Positions 54,784 through 63,999 of a stretch of DNA of 64,000 nucleotides are shown one piece after another. The DNA lies in the NCBI RefSeq assembly GCF_039871875.1, contig NZ_JBDPMD010000040.1, forward strand, positions 1 through 64,000, given 5' to 3'. The notes beneath the pieces are model-generated. The model was given only the letters and a program-made list of their open reading frames with translations, ran no database searches and was not told where the DNA came from. Source of the stretch: Sphaerisporangium sp039871875 (GTDB taxonomy: Bacteria; Actinomycetota; Actinomycetes; Streptosporangiales; Streptosporangiaceae). Each line of letters opens with the position of its first letter. Within the stretch, counting starts at the first letter, position 1. Position numbers and translations under genes: made by a program.

Positions 54784-55416
54784 ATGACGGAGTTCTTCAC
54801 CGCACCGCCACCGCGCGAGAGCGCGCCGGTCGTGGAAAGACCCAGCCCGGCGTGGACCGGCCCGCCCTCTGGCGTCCTCGGGGCCATGTGCCCCCTCGAC
54901 GTCATCCTGTTCCAGAGCGACGACCTGGTCATCGCCCTTCCCGGCGCCACCGTCTTCCCCGAAGGGGCGAAGCTCCACGTCCGGATGGGTGTCCGGCGCC
55001 GCGCGGGGACGGACGACAACGCGTGGCGTACGCGACGCGAGCTGGTGATGCGCGGTCCGCACCATGTGCCCCTCCACCCGGGTGCGCCGCTCGACGACGC
55101 GCTGCTGCGCCTCGGGGTGCGCTTCCCGGACGGCGGCAAGGCGACCACCGTCGACGGCAGGCCCGATTACGACGAATGGCCGCCGCCTCGGCCGGACCAC
55201 CCCGTCCTGCGGTTCGACGGCGGTGGCGGCGGCAGCGGGGCGAGTGACGACGTCGCGACCGGGCACTGGTCCTTGTGGTTGTGGCCGCTGCCCCCGCCCG
55301 AGCGGTTCGAGTTCGCCGTCGAATGGCCCTCATGCGGCGTGCCGCTGACCTTCACCGCCCTGGACGGGCAGGCGATCGTGGCCGCGGCCGGCCGCGCCCG
55401 GCCGTTCTGGCCCTGA
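54784..55416 (+). CDS. hypothetical protein
   Basis: A 210-residue soluble protein without recognised domain. Segments of note are MCPLDVILFQSDDLVIALPGAT, a glycine-rich loop GGGGGSGASDD, and a Trp-rich block WSLWLWPLPPPERFEFAVEWPS. Beta-strand-rich in appearance. ATG 54784 follows a clear end of non-coding sequence; codon use is like the neighbours. Single gene with no informative neighbours. Confidence 0.65.
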   Translation: MTEFFTAPPPRESAPVVERPSPAWTGPPSGVLGAMCPLDVILFQSDDLVIALPGATVFPEGAKLHVRMGVRRRAGTDDNAWRTRRELVMRGPHHVPLHPGAPLDDALLRLGVRFPDGGKATTVDGRPDYDEWPPPRPDHPVLRFDGGGGGSGASDDVATGHWSLWLWPLPPPERFEFAVEWPSCGVPLTFTALDGQAIVAAAGRARPFWP

Positions 55417-55465
55417 CCTGGGGCGCTCCGCCAGTGCGCCCGGGCGCGGCGACCGCGCGGGGGTC

Positions 55466-55882
<417 letters not shown>

Positions 55883-56121
55883 TGTTCTCCCCCTTGACAC
55901 GACGGAGCCGGCACACGCATGGCCCGCTTCCCGGCCCCGGCGCGCCCGGCTCCTTATGATCCGCTTCCCACTCGCCTTACTATCCGGGCATCTCATACGA
56001 CAAACAGGCATTGCACGATCTTGATAGCTATTTAATGGCCTCTCACATACTTAAATATGAAATCCCTCGCAATCAGGACTAAAGGGAAATAACTCCTGGC
56101 GCGCCGGCTGCCGCACCCGGC

Positions 56122-56152
56122 TTGACCTTGACGTAGCGTCAACGTCTCTAAT
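56122..56152 (+). promoter_or_regulatory. MerR-type promoter with 19-bp spacer and operator
   Basis: TTGACC (56122-56127) and TCTAAT (56147-56152) are separated by 19 bp, the long spacer typical of MerR-controlled promoters. Between them lies the palindrome TTGACGTAGCGTCAA (56128-56142). The gene it controls, merR itself, begins seven bases after the -10 box, implying leaderless transcription. Confidence 0.7.
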
Positions 56153-56158
56153 GAGGGC

Positions 56159-56917
56159 ATGCGAATCGGCGAGCTCGCCGCGCTGGTCGGGGTGTCCACC
56201 CAGACCGTGCGGCACTACCACCACCTCGGCCTGCTGCCCGAGCCCGCGCGGCTGGCCAACGGCTACCGCGAGTACCGGCTGCGCGACGCCGTCGTCCTCG
56301 CGCGGGTGCGCAGGCTGGCCGAGCTCGGGCTGTCCCTCGACGAGATCCGCGACGTGCTGGCCGACGACCAGGGCCGGGAACTGCGCGAGGTGCTGGGGGA
56401 GCTGGACGCCGACCTCGCCCGGCAGCAGGACGCCATCGCCGCCCGGCGCGCCCGGCTGGCCGCGCTGCTGGCCCGGCCCGACCTGGAGCCCGACTCCACC
56501 GTCTCCCCCGAGATGGCCGACGTGCTGCGCGACCTGTACGCGGCGGGCTCGCGCTTCGCCGAGGTGGACCGCGACCTGCTCACGCTGATGGACACCACGG
56601 CCGAACCGGCCGCCAGGGACGCGGTGCTCGACCTGATGCGCCCGCTCACCGAGCCCGCCGCGCTCGCCCGGGGCCACGAGCTGTACGCCCGGCTGGACGC
56701 GGTCGCCGGCGCCTCCCCCGGCGACCCGCGGGTCACCGAGCTGGCCGCCGACCTGGCGGCCCACATCCCCGGCGAGATGGCCGCGGCGATGGTCGAGCAC
56801 CTGCCCGCGGGCGAGGACGGCGACCAGCCGTGGCTGGAGATGATGGGCGACGAGCTGACCCCCGCCCAGACCGAGGTCTTCCGTCAGGCCGTGCGCATCC
56901 TGGCCGGGAGGACGTGA
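56159..56917 (+). CDS. MerR-family transcriptional regulator
   Basis: A 252-residue regulator. The MerR winged helix is RIGELAALVGVSTQTVRHYHH with LGLLPEPARLANGYREYRL (residues 2-42), then the coiled coil (LGLSLDEIRDVLADDQGRELREV to about 120), and a large helical C-terminal effector domain of unknown ligand. It sits behind a MerR-type promoter carrying its operator, so autoregulation is very likely. The next gene overlaps by one base (TGATG) and is likely part of the response. Confidence 0.87.
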   Translation: MRIGELAALVGVSTQTVRHYHHLGLLPEPARLANGYREYRLRDAVVLARVRRLAELGLSLDEIRDVLADDQGRELREVLGELDADLARQQDAIAARRARLAALLARPDLEPDSTVSPEMADVLRDLYAAGSRFAEVDRDLLTLMDTTAEPAARDAVLDLMRPLTEPAALARGHELYARLDAVAGASPGDPRVTELAADLAAHIPGEMAAAMVEHLPAGEDGDQPWLEMMGDELTPAQTEVFRQAVRILAGRT

Positions 56918-57558
56918 TGCTCGGCGACATCGCCCGCCGGCTGGTGCCGGTGCAGGTGCGCCGGATCATGGGCTTCGACGCCAAGGGCATGTACAGCCTG
57001 GTCCTGTGGGTCACCCGCCGCCGCCACGGGGTGCCGCCCGGCGGCACCGCGCTGCCGTACGCGCGGGAGCAGTCGTCGCCGCTGCTGATCTTCCTGTTCG
57101 TCCTGGTGGTGGAGACGGTCGTGTTCGACCTGCTGCTGCGCGGCATCGGCGCGCCGGAGTGGCTCCGGCTCCCGGTGCTGGCGGTGGACCTCTACTCCAT
57201 CGCCGCCGTCATCGCCATCGCCGCGGGCTGCGTCACCCGGCCCCACGTCGTCACCCCGGACGAGCTGCGTGTCCGCTACAGCGCGTTCTTCGACCTGCGC
57301 GTCCCCCGCGACCTCGTCACATCGGCCCGCCTGTCGGTGGACCACAACGAGTCCGGCATGGTCCGTCTCCACGACACGCACCTCAGCGTGGCCGTCGGGT
57401 CCCGGACCAACATCGTGGTCGAGCTCGCCGGACCCGTCACCGTCACCCTGCCGCTGGGCCGCCGCGCCGAGGCGACCCGCATCCGTTTCTTCACCGACAC
57501 CCCGGCCGCCGCGCTGGCGGCCCTGACCCGGCACGACGAGTCTCAGTCGCTCCGCTGA
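56917..57558 (+). CDS. membrane protein coupled to MerR regulator
   Basis: A 213-residue protein: N-terminal amphipathic segment (MLGDIARRLVPVQVRRIMGF), two membrane helices (SSPLLIFLFVLVVETVVF and VLAVDLYSIAAVIAIAAG) and a C-terminal soluble beta-rich domain. ATG overlaps the MerR stop. No family known. The 3' end overlaps the convergent gene by 16 bp. Confidence 0.65.
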   Translation: MLGDIARRLVPVQVRRIMGFDAKGMYSLVLWVTRRRHGVPPGGTALPYAREQSSPLLIFLFVLVVETVVFDLLLRGIGAPEWLRLPVLAVDLYSIAAVIAIAAGCVTRPHVVTPDELRVRYSAFFDLRVPRDLVTSARLSVDHNESGMVRLHDTHLSVAVGSRTNIVVELAGPVTVTLPLGRRAEATRIRFFTDTPAAALAALTRHDESQSLR

Positions 57559-58622
57559 ATCAGCTCGAACATGTGGGCGACCTGCCCCTCGTCCACCGTG
57601 TACGCCCCGACGGCCCAGTGCCGGTCCGTGCCGCGGATCGGCGCGAGCGCGGTCATCTGGTCGGCCCGGCCCCCGGCGGGCAGCTCACCCGCCACGGTCG
57701 TCCAGCCTGTGCCGTCGTGGCGCCAGTACATCGGCGGGCCCTCGAAGCCCTCCGGGTCGCCGGTGACCCACACCTCGCCCCCGCCGCCGCTGATCGCCAG
57801 CGTGATCTGGCCCTCGTCCGGCAGGCCCACGTCCTGCCAGCCGGTGCCGTCCCAGTGCAGGACGGCCGGGACAGCCTCCTCGCCGCGCTGGGCGCCGCCG
57901 GTCACCCAGACCGACGTGGGTGACTCGGCCCAGATGTCCTGGATCGCCATGCCGTTCCCCGGCATCGGCACCGGGGTCCACTCCTCGCCGTCCCAGTGGC
58001 TGGTGTACGGCTGGACCGAACCGTCCGCGGTGACCGCGTACCCGGCGAGCCACGCGTCGGCGGCGGTCCTGGCGTCGATCGCCTTGATGGACACCAGCGG
58101 TGGCAGCGCGGTCGTCTCCCAGCCGCCCGCCCCGCGGCGGGCCACCCAGGTCTCCCCGGCCAGCCAGGTGGCGCCCCGCACCACGGCGAGCTCGGCGTAG
58201 CTGACGGACCCGCCCCCGGGCGGCTCGGGCATCGGGACCTCGCGCCATCGGGTGCCGTCGAAGCGCGCGACCGCCGCGCCGGTCTGGCTCCAGCCGTAGA
58301 CCCACACGTTCCGCGGCGAGGAAGCGCTCACCGAGTACCAGTAGTTCACCTTCGGCAGCTCCGCGGCCGGCACCCGCCGCCAGCGTGCGCCGTCCCACCG
58401 CAGCACGACGCCGTGCGCCCTGCCGGTCGCCCCGGTCTGCTGCCCCGCCGCCCAGGCGGCGTCCCTGCCGGGGGCGGTGACCGAGTGCAGGTACGCCTCC
58501 GGCAGCCGTCCGGCCTGCGAGGTCGTCCAGCGGGGTTCCCTGGCGGCGGCTGTCGCGGTCCCCGCCAGCAGGGTCACGAGCACGCCGGTCACGGCGGTCG
58601 TACGGGTGAGAGCCGTTCTCAT
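57543..58622 (-). CDS. secreted beta-propeller-like protein
   Basis: A 359-residue exported protein. Signal peptide (RTTAVTGVLVTLLAGTATAAA) then repeated blades of about 45-50 residues with WDG-W motifs (LRWDGARWRRVP, ARFDGTRWREVP, SHWDGEEWTPVP, LHWDGTGWQDVG, WRHDGTGWTTVA), consistent with a six- or seven-bladed propeller of the kelch/galactose-oxidase-like type. No catalytic residues recognised. ATG 58622 is chosen as the start of the signal peptide. Confidence 0.72.
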   Translation of the reverse strand: MRTALTRTTAVTGVLVTLLAGTATAAAREPRWTTSQAGRLPEAYLHSVTAPGRDAAWAAGQQTGATGRAHGVVLRWDGARWRRVPAAELPKVNYWYSVSASSPRNVWVYGWSQTGAAVARFDGTRWREVPMPEPPGGGSVSYAELAVVRGATWLAGETWVARRGAGGWETTALPPLVSIKAIDARTAADAWLAGYAVTADGSVQPYTSHWDGEEWTPVPMPGNGMAIQDIWAESPTSVWVTGGAQRGEEAVPAVLHWDGTGWQDVGLPDEGQITLAISGGGGEVWVTGDPEGFEGPPMYWRHDGTGWTTVAGELPAGGRADQMTALAPIRGTDRHWAVGAYTVDEGQVAHMFELIQRSD

Positions 58623-58823
58623 GGCGATCCTTCCCCGCCGCCGGGCGGGCGGCGTTCGCGGTCGAATCACGCGCTCCTTGATGGGACGGTAGACCGTCGC
58701 GGGGCGGCCGTTAACCGGACGGCGGCTCAACCCTGGGTGAAGGGAACGTGACGCGCACGCGTACGGCAGACGTCGCCAGGACGGCCGCGGGGGCGCTCCA
58801 CAGGTTGTGGAATACTCGCGCAC

Positions 58824-59654
58824 ATGACAGGGCCGCCGACTTCCCCCGGCGAGGAACCACTGTTCGGTGACGGTGTGACAGAGGGCATCGTGCGGGTCGG
58901 CGACACCGTCCGGCGCCCGGTGCGGCCGTTCACGGCGACGATCCACGCGTATCTGGCGCATCTGCGTGCGGCCGGGTTCCACGACGCGCCCGAGCCGCTC
59001 GGCTTCGACGAGCAGGGGCGTGAGGTGCTCTCGTTCGTGCCGGGTGACGTGCCACGCGAACCCCTGCCCGCGGGGACCGCGGGCGACGAGGTGCTGGTGG
59101 CGCTGGCGCGGCTGGTCCGGCGGCTGCACGACGCGGCCGAGGGGTGGGAGCCGCCGCCGGACGCGGTCTGGGGCGGCATCCCCCCGGCTCCCGGCGGCGT
59201 TCCCGCCGCGGACGGCAAGGCGCTGATCGTGGGCCATCGCGACTACTGCCCGGGCAACGTCGTCTTCCGGGACGGCCTGCCCGCCGCGCTCATCGACTTC
59301 GACCTCGCCAAGCCGACCACGCGGGTCACCGACATCGCCAACGCCCTCTACTACTGGGCGCCCCTGACCGACCCCGCGGACCGCCCGCCGGCCTTCGCCG
59401 GCCTCGACGTCCCCCGCCGGGTGGCCCTGTTCGCCGACGGGTACGGCATGTCCACCCGCCAGCGGCAGGCCCTGATGCCCGCCGCGAAGGCCATGGTGGC
59501 CCGCTTCCACACCGGCATGCGCGCCGCCGCGGAGGTGGACCCGGTCTTCGCCCGCTACTGGGCCGAGGGCGCCAAGGACCGCCTGCCCCGCGCTCACGCC
59601 TGGATCCGCGACCACGCCACCGAGGTCACCGCGCGGCTCCTCGACGGCCGCTGA
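58824..59654 (+). CDS. aminoglycoside phosphotransferase-family protein (APH/ChoK-like kinase)
   Basis: A 276-residue small-molecule kinase-like protein. The catalytic loop is VGHRDYCPGNVVF (H-x-D-x4-N type Brenner motif, about residues 137-149), followed by LIDFDLAKP for metal binding. The N-terminal lobe lacks an obvious Lys motif. The substrate is unknown; resistance should not be assumed. ATG 58824; divergent from the propeller gene. Confidence 0.82.
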   Translation: MTGPPTSPGEEPLFGDGVTEGIVRVGDTVRRPVRPFTATIHAYLAHLRAAGFHDAPEPLGFDEQGREVLSFVPGDVPREPLPAGTAGDEVLVALARLVRRLHDAAEGWEPPPDAVWGGIPPAPGGVPAADGKALIVGHRDYCPGNVVFRDGLPAALIDFDLAKPTTRVTDIANALYYWAPLTDPADRPPAFAGLDVPRRVALFADGYGMSTRQRQALMPAAKAMVARFHTGMRAAAEVDPVFARYWAEGAKDRLPRAHAWIRDHATEVTARLLDGR

Positions 59655-59733
59655 TCCACCGCGGTCACGGCAGCACCCCGACTGCGGCTGCTCACAGATA
59701 ATCCGGAACGGAACCGGTTGTTAGGCTGGTGGC

Positions 59734-60222
59734 ATGACCGCCATGGCACCCGCACGCACCAAGCCGGACCTGTCGTTCCTGCTGGATCACGCCGGGCACG
59801 TCCTGCGCACCAAGATGGCGGCGGCGCTCGCCGAGATCGGGCTCACCGCGCGGATGCACTGTGTGCTGGTGCACGCGCTGGAGGAGGAGCGGACGCAGAT
59901 CCAGCTCGCCGAGATCGGGGACATGGACAAGACCACGATGGTGGTCACCGTGGACGCGCTGGAGGAGGCGGGGCTGGCGGAGCGGCGGCCCTCCAGGGCG
60001 GACCGGCGGGCGCGGGTCATCGCGGTGACCGAGAAGGGGGCCGAGATGGCGCGGCGCAGCCAGGAGATCGTGGACGGGGTGCACCGGGACGCGCTCGGGT
60101 CCCTGCCTCCCGATGAGGCCGAGGTGCTCGTGCGGGCGATGAACCGGCTGGTCACCGGGCATCTGGCGACCCCTGCGGAGGCGCCGCAGGTGGTGCGGCG
60201 CGCACGGCAGCGATCCAAATAG
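59734..60222 (+). CDS. MarR-family transcriptional regulator
   Basis: A 162-residue winged-helix repressor: GLTARMHCVLVHALEEERTQ then IQLAEIGDMDKTTMVVTVDALEEAGLAERR and the wing SRADRRARVIAVTEKG. The MFS exporter gene starts 74 bp downstream on the same strand, so this is a typical MarR-efflux pair. AACCGGTT (59712-59719) upstream is a small candidate operator. Confidence 0.88.
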   Translation: MTAMAPARTKPDLSFLLDHAGHVLRTKMAAALAEIGLTARMHCVLVHALEEERTQIQLAEIGDMDKTTMVVTVDALEEAGLAERRPSRADRRARVIAVTEKGAEMARRSQEIVDGVHRDALGSLPPDEAEVLVRAMNRLVTGHLATPAEAPQVVRRARQRSK

Positions 60223-60295
60223 CTTCGTAAGGGATCGTCTACAACAAAACTATCTGCTACGGTCTCTCCCGTTCCCTTCGAACAGGAGACGGCCG

Positions 60296-61738
60296 ATGCC
60301 GCACACCTCACCCACCCTCCGGCCACCCCGCGCCGCGTCCCGGTCCCTGGCGCTCGCCGTGTTGTCCGCGTCGATGCTGATGACGATCCTGGACGGCAGC
60401 ATCGTGACCGTGGCCATGCCCGCCATCCAGCGTGACCTCGGCTTCTCCCCCGCGGGGCTGAGCTGGACCGTCAACGCCTACCTGATCGCCTTCGGCGGGC
60501 TGCTTCTGCTCGCGGGGCGGCTCGGCGACCTCATCGGCCGCAGGACGATGTTCCTGGCGGGCAACGCGGTCTTCACCGCCGCGTCGATGCTCGCCGGGGT
60601 GGCCACCACCCCCGGTGTGCTGATCGCCGCCCGGTTCGCCCAGGGGGTCGGCAGCGCCATGGCGTCCGCGGTCGTCCTCGGCATCCTGGTGACGCTGTTC
60701 ACCGAGCCGGGCGAACGGGTGAAGGCGATCGGCGTCTTCAGCTTCACCGGGGCCGCCGGGGCGTCCATCGGGCAGGTGCTCGGCGGGGTGCTCACCGATG
60801 CGCTGAGCTGGAACTGGATCTTCTTCATCAACCTGCCGATCGGCGTCGCCACCGTCGTCCTCGCGGTCCGCGCGCTGCCCCACGAGCCTGGCACGGGCCT
60901 GCGTGCCGGGGCCGACGTCCTCGGCGCCGTCCTGGTCACCGCCGCGCTGATGCTCGGCATCTACACGGTGGTCGAGATCGAGCGGTACGGCTGGCTCGCG
61001 GGCCGCACCCTCGGCCTCGGCGCGGTCTCCCTCGTCCTGCTGGCCGCGTTCTTCGCGCGCCAGGCGACCGCCGCGACCCCCCTCATGCCGCTGCGGATCC
61101 TCCGCTCCCGCGACGTCGCGGGCGCCAACGTGGTGCAGATGCTCGCCCTGTCGGCGATGTTCGCCTTCCAGATCATCGTCGCGCTCTACATGCAGCGGGT
61201 CCTCGGCTACGGCGCACTGGACACCGGCCTCGCGATGCTGCCCGCCGCGCTCGCCATCGGCGGCGTCTCCCTGTTCGTCTCGGCCCGCCTCAACACGCGC
61301 TACGGCGAACGCCGCGTCCTGCTCGCCGGCCTGGCCCTGCTGTTCGCCGCGATGGCCTGGCTCACGCGCATCCCTGTGGAGGCCGGCTACGTCACCGACC
61401 TGCTCCCGGTGATGGTCCTCATCGCGGGCGGTGGCCTCGTCCTGCCGGCCCTGACCTCCCTCGGCATGTCCGCCGCCCGCCCCGACGACGCCGGCCTGAC
61501 CTCCGGCCTGTTCAACACGACCCAGCAGATCGGCATGGCCACCGGCGTCGCCGTCCTCTCCACCCTCGCCGCCGCCCGCACCGACGCCCTGCGCGCCACC
61601 GGCGCCACCGAGGTCGCCGCCCTGTCCGGCGGCTACCACCTGGCCTTCACGACCTCCGCGGCCCTGCTCGCGGTGGCGTTCGCCGTCACGCTCGTCGTGC
61701 TGCGCAGCCCGCGCCGGTCAGCACCGCCGGAGGCGTGA
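60296..61738 (+). CDS. MFS drug efflux transporter, EmrB/QacA family
   Basis: A 480-residue 14-helix DHA2 exporter. Motif D1 is LDGSIVTVAMPAIQRDLGF, motif A GRLGDLIGRRTMFLAG, motif C around TGAAGASIGQVLGGVLTDAL. The short AT-rich gap before it (60223-60295) may carry a separate promoter controlled by the upstream MarR protein. A hairpin follows. Confidence 0.9.
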   Translation: MPHTSPTLRPPRAASRSLALAVLSASMLMTILDGSIVTVAMPAIQRDLGFSPAGLSWTVNAYLIAFGGLLLLAGRLGDLIGRRTMFLAGNAVFTAASMLAGVATTPGVLIAARFAQGVGSAMASAVVLGILVTLFTEPGERVKAIGVFSFTGAAGASIGQVLGGVLTDALSWNWIFFINLPIGVATVVLAVRALPHEPGTGLRAGADVLGAVLVTAALMLGIYTVVEIERYGWLAGRTLGLGAVSLVLLAAFFARQATAATPLMPLRILRSRDVAGANVVQMLALSAMFAFQIIVALYMQRVLGYGALDTGLAMLPAALAIGGVSLFVSARLNTRYGERRVLLAGLALLFAAMAWLTRIPVEAGYVTDLLPVMVLIAGGGLVLPALTSLGMSAARPDDAGLTSGLFNTTQQIGMATGVAVLSTLAAARTDALRATGATEVAALSGGYHLAFTTSAALLAVAFAVTLVVLRSPRRSAPPEA

Positions 61739-61762
61739 CAGCCCTGGTCCACCGTGCGGGTG

Positions 61763-61796
61763 CGCGTACCCGGCGCCACATGGCGCCGGGTACGCG
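61763..61796. terminator. hairpin between the MFS and CotH genes
   Basis: A 16-bp perfect inverted repeat (left arm CGCGTACCCGGCGCCA) with a minimal loop; 24 nt past the MFS stop and 14 nt past the convergent CotH gene end. It is likely to terminate both genes. Confidence 0.7.
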
Positions 61797-61809
61797 TCCG
61801 CCCGGTCCG

Positions 61810-63999
61810 TCAGCTCCCCGTGCAGGTGAGCGCCGGTCTGCCAGGGGTTCCACCGGTCGATCCGAGGAATCCGAACGTGGTGGTCGCACCGGCCGCGACG
61901 GAACCGTTGTGGGAGGCGTTGCGGGCGGTGACCGTCGTCCCCTGCGTGGTGAGGGTCGTGTTCCACGCCTGAGTGATCGTCTCACCGGCGGGAAGAGTCC
62001 AGGACACGGCCCAGGTGCCGATCGCCGAGGAGCCGGCCGTGACCCGGACCTCGCCCTGGAACCCGCCGGGCCACTGGTTGGTCACCGTGTACGTCGCGGT
62101 GCACCGCGTCCCGCCGGTGGGGGTCGGCGTCGGCGTCGCGGACGGCGTGGGGGTCGGGGTCCGCGACGGTGTCGGGGTCGCGGTCGGGGTCGCGGTCGGG
62201 GTCGCGGTCGGGGTCGCGGTCGGGGTCGCGGTCGGGGTCGCGGTCGGGGTCGCGGTCGGGGTCGCGGTCGGGGTCGCGGTCGGGGTCGCGGTCGGTGTCG
62301 CGGTCGGGGTCGGGACCGCGCCGCCCCAGCCCGCCGTCGAGTCGAGCCAGGCCGCGCGGCGCTGCATCCAGTCGCGCATGAACTGGACCTGCCCCTGCCA
62401 GGTGGGAGAGGTGGGGGTGACGAAGAAGCCGATCATGCGGGTCGACAGGTTCGGCCAGCGCTGGAAGTTGCGCTGGGCGGCGTTGGTCAGCGGCCGGGTG
62501 AGGGCGTCGATCCTGCTCTGCAGGGACGCGTCGGAGAGCAGACCCCGGCGCAGGGTCTGCCAGCGGGACTTGACCTGGTTGACGAAGGCGGGGTCCCGCA
62601 GGAGCTGGGTGAACCAGTCGTAGGCCGTCGGCTGGCGGGTCTGCTGGTACTGCCAGCCCGCGACCTGGTCGTTCTGGAAGAAGCCGCCCACGCCGAACGT
62701 GAGGTCGAAGTCCCACAGCGGCCCGGCGAAGATCTTGGAGTCGCGGTCCTTGTAGAAGTAGGAGCTGCGGACGTAGGCGTCCATCCCCCGGCTGAACTCA
62801 TTGACGATCATATGGTCGACGAAGGAGGGGACGTCGATGTACGCCGGGTAGCCGGTGACCGGATCGGCGAAGTTCGGTGCTCGCAGGACGTTGTGGAACC
62901 CCTGGAGATAACTGCGAAGCCATTCCCGCTGTTCGGGGATCAGCGGGTCGGGGTCGACCACCTCCAGGTAGTTCCAGCAGGAGGCGGCCGGGCCGGTGCA
63001 CGGCAGGATCGGCTCCTCGGCGGCCATCCACTCGAACTTCCAGATGTAGCCGCCCGTGATCTTCGGCAGCGTCGTGTCGTCCTCGTCCAGTTGCTTGAGG
63101 TCGAGACGGTCCTTGTTGTTCTTGATCGTCTCGACGATCATGTAGACGCCCATGTAGTCGTTGGCGCCCACCGGCGTGGCGTCGGTGTTGAGGTACAGCT
63201 CCGCGAACGCGTACCGCGGGGCCTTCAGGCCCATCTCCCTGCCGAGGTCGTAGGCGAGGGCCTCCCGGATCAGGGACTTGTCGGGGAACGGCCCGCGCAG
63301 CACCCAGTCGGAGTCGGCGGGCATGCCGAGCACGGGATAGTCGGCGTCGTCGTTGTCGTTGTCCCAGAACTCGACGCGGTACGGCGTCTTCTCGTACGAG
63401 GCCGACGACTGCCCGCGCAGATGGAAGCCGGCGCGGGTGGCGACCGCCGGTGCCGCGGCCAGTGACGTGGTGCCGCCGCCGGCCGGCTGGAAGATCATGG
63501 CGGCGGCGTCGAAGTACTCCCGGGCGGGCTTGCCCGCGCCGTACGAGTCGAGCACGATCACCGGCAGGTCGTGGGCCGTGGTGGTGTCGCGGGCGACGTA
63601 CATGGCCGTCCCGGGTGCACCGGACGCCGTCTGGCCGGTGAAGGCCTGCGCCCGCACCTGGGTGGTGCGGGTGAACTGCAGCGGCGTCCCCTGGTAGAGC
63701 GCCGACCCGGCGGTGGGCAGCCGTCCGTCGGTGGTGTAGCGGATCTGGGCTCCGCTGATCGCGGTGCTCAGCGACACCGCCACCTGGCCCTGGAAGGTGC
63801 CGCTCGGCACGGAGAAGGCGATGTCGCCGGTCAGGTCGTCCGCCGCGGCGGCGGCCGCGGCGCCGTCCGCCGGCGAGGTGGCGGGACGCGGTTCCGCGCC
63901 GGCCGGCGACTCGTACGGGACGAGAAGTGCGGCGACGAGTGCGGCGGCGACCGCGACCCTCGTGGGGCGATGGCGGGTGCCGCGGAGGGTCAGACGCAC
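61810..63999 (-). CDS. secreted CotH-kinase family protein with CBM2 carbohydrate-binding module
   Basis: A 729-residue exported protein at the right edge. Signal peptide (about 1-35), a chitobiase C-terminal-like domain (IAFSVPSGTFQGQVAVSLST, residues 58-120), a CotH domain from about 140 to 535 with LRGQSSASYEKTPYRVEF and WDFDLTFG, an 11-unit TPTA linker, and a C-terminal CBM2 cellulose/chitin-binding domain (NQWPGGFQGEVRV, AWNTTL). CotH proteins in spores are protein kinases; in secreted fusions the role is unknown. The GTG at 63999 is accepted because a signal peptide follows; upstream sequence is outside the window. Confidence 0.82.
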   Translation of the reverse strand: MRLTLRGTRHRPTRVAVAAALVAALLVPYESPAGAEPRPATSPADGAAAAAAADDLTGDIAFSVPSGTFQGQVAVSLSTAISGAQIRYTTDGRLPTAGSALYQGTPLQFTRTTQVRAQAFTGQTASGAPGTAMYVARDTTTAHDLPVIVLDSYGAGKPAREYFDAAAMIFQPAGGGTTSLAAAPAVATRAGFHLRGQSSASYEKTPYRVEFWDNDNDDADYPVLGMPADSDWVLRGPFPDKSLIREALAYDLGREMGLKAPRYAFAELYLNTDATPVGANDYMGVYMIVETIKNNKDRLDLKQLDEDDTTLPKITGGYIWKFEWMAAEEPILPCTGPAASCWNYLEVVDPDPLIPEQREWLRSYLQGFHNVLRAPNFADPVTGYPAYIDVPSFVDHMIVNEFSRGMDAYVRSSYFYKDRDSKIFAGPLWDFDLTFGVGGFFQNDQVAGWQYQQTRQPTAYDWFTQLLRDPAFVNQVKSRWQTLRRGLLSDASLQSRIDALTRPLTNAAQRNFQRWPNLSTRMIGFFVTPTSPTWQGQVQFMRDWMQRRAAWLDSTAGWGGAVPTPTATPTATPTATPTATPTATPTATPTATPTATPTATPTATPTATPTPSRTPTPTPSATPTPTPTGGTRCTATYTVTNQWPGGFQGEVRVTAGSSAIGTWAVSWTLPAGETITQAWNTTLTTQGTTVTARNASHNGSVAAGATTTFGFLGSTGGTPGRPALTCTGS
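62173..62304. repeat. 11-copy 12-bp repeat encoding the PT-linker
   Basis: The 12-bp unit CGGGGTCGCGGT is repeated ten times perfectly and once with one change, encoding TPTA units on the minus strand. Exact DNA repetition shows recent expansion and makes the linker length changeable. Confidence 0.92.

Noticed and set aside
55970..56100. AT-rich patch as a sign of foreign DNA or a small RNA gene
   Set aside because: Short and located between a minus-strand gene and a MerR promoter; a regulatory region explains it well enough and no stable structure was seen.
58824..59654. Aminoglycoside resistance gene
   Set aside because: Only the general kinase fold motifs are present; no resistance subfamily signature was recognised.
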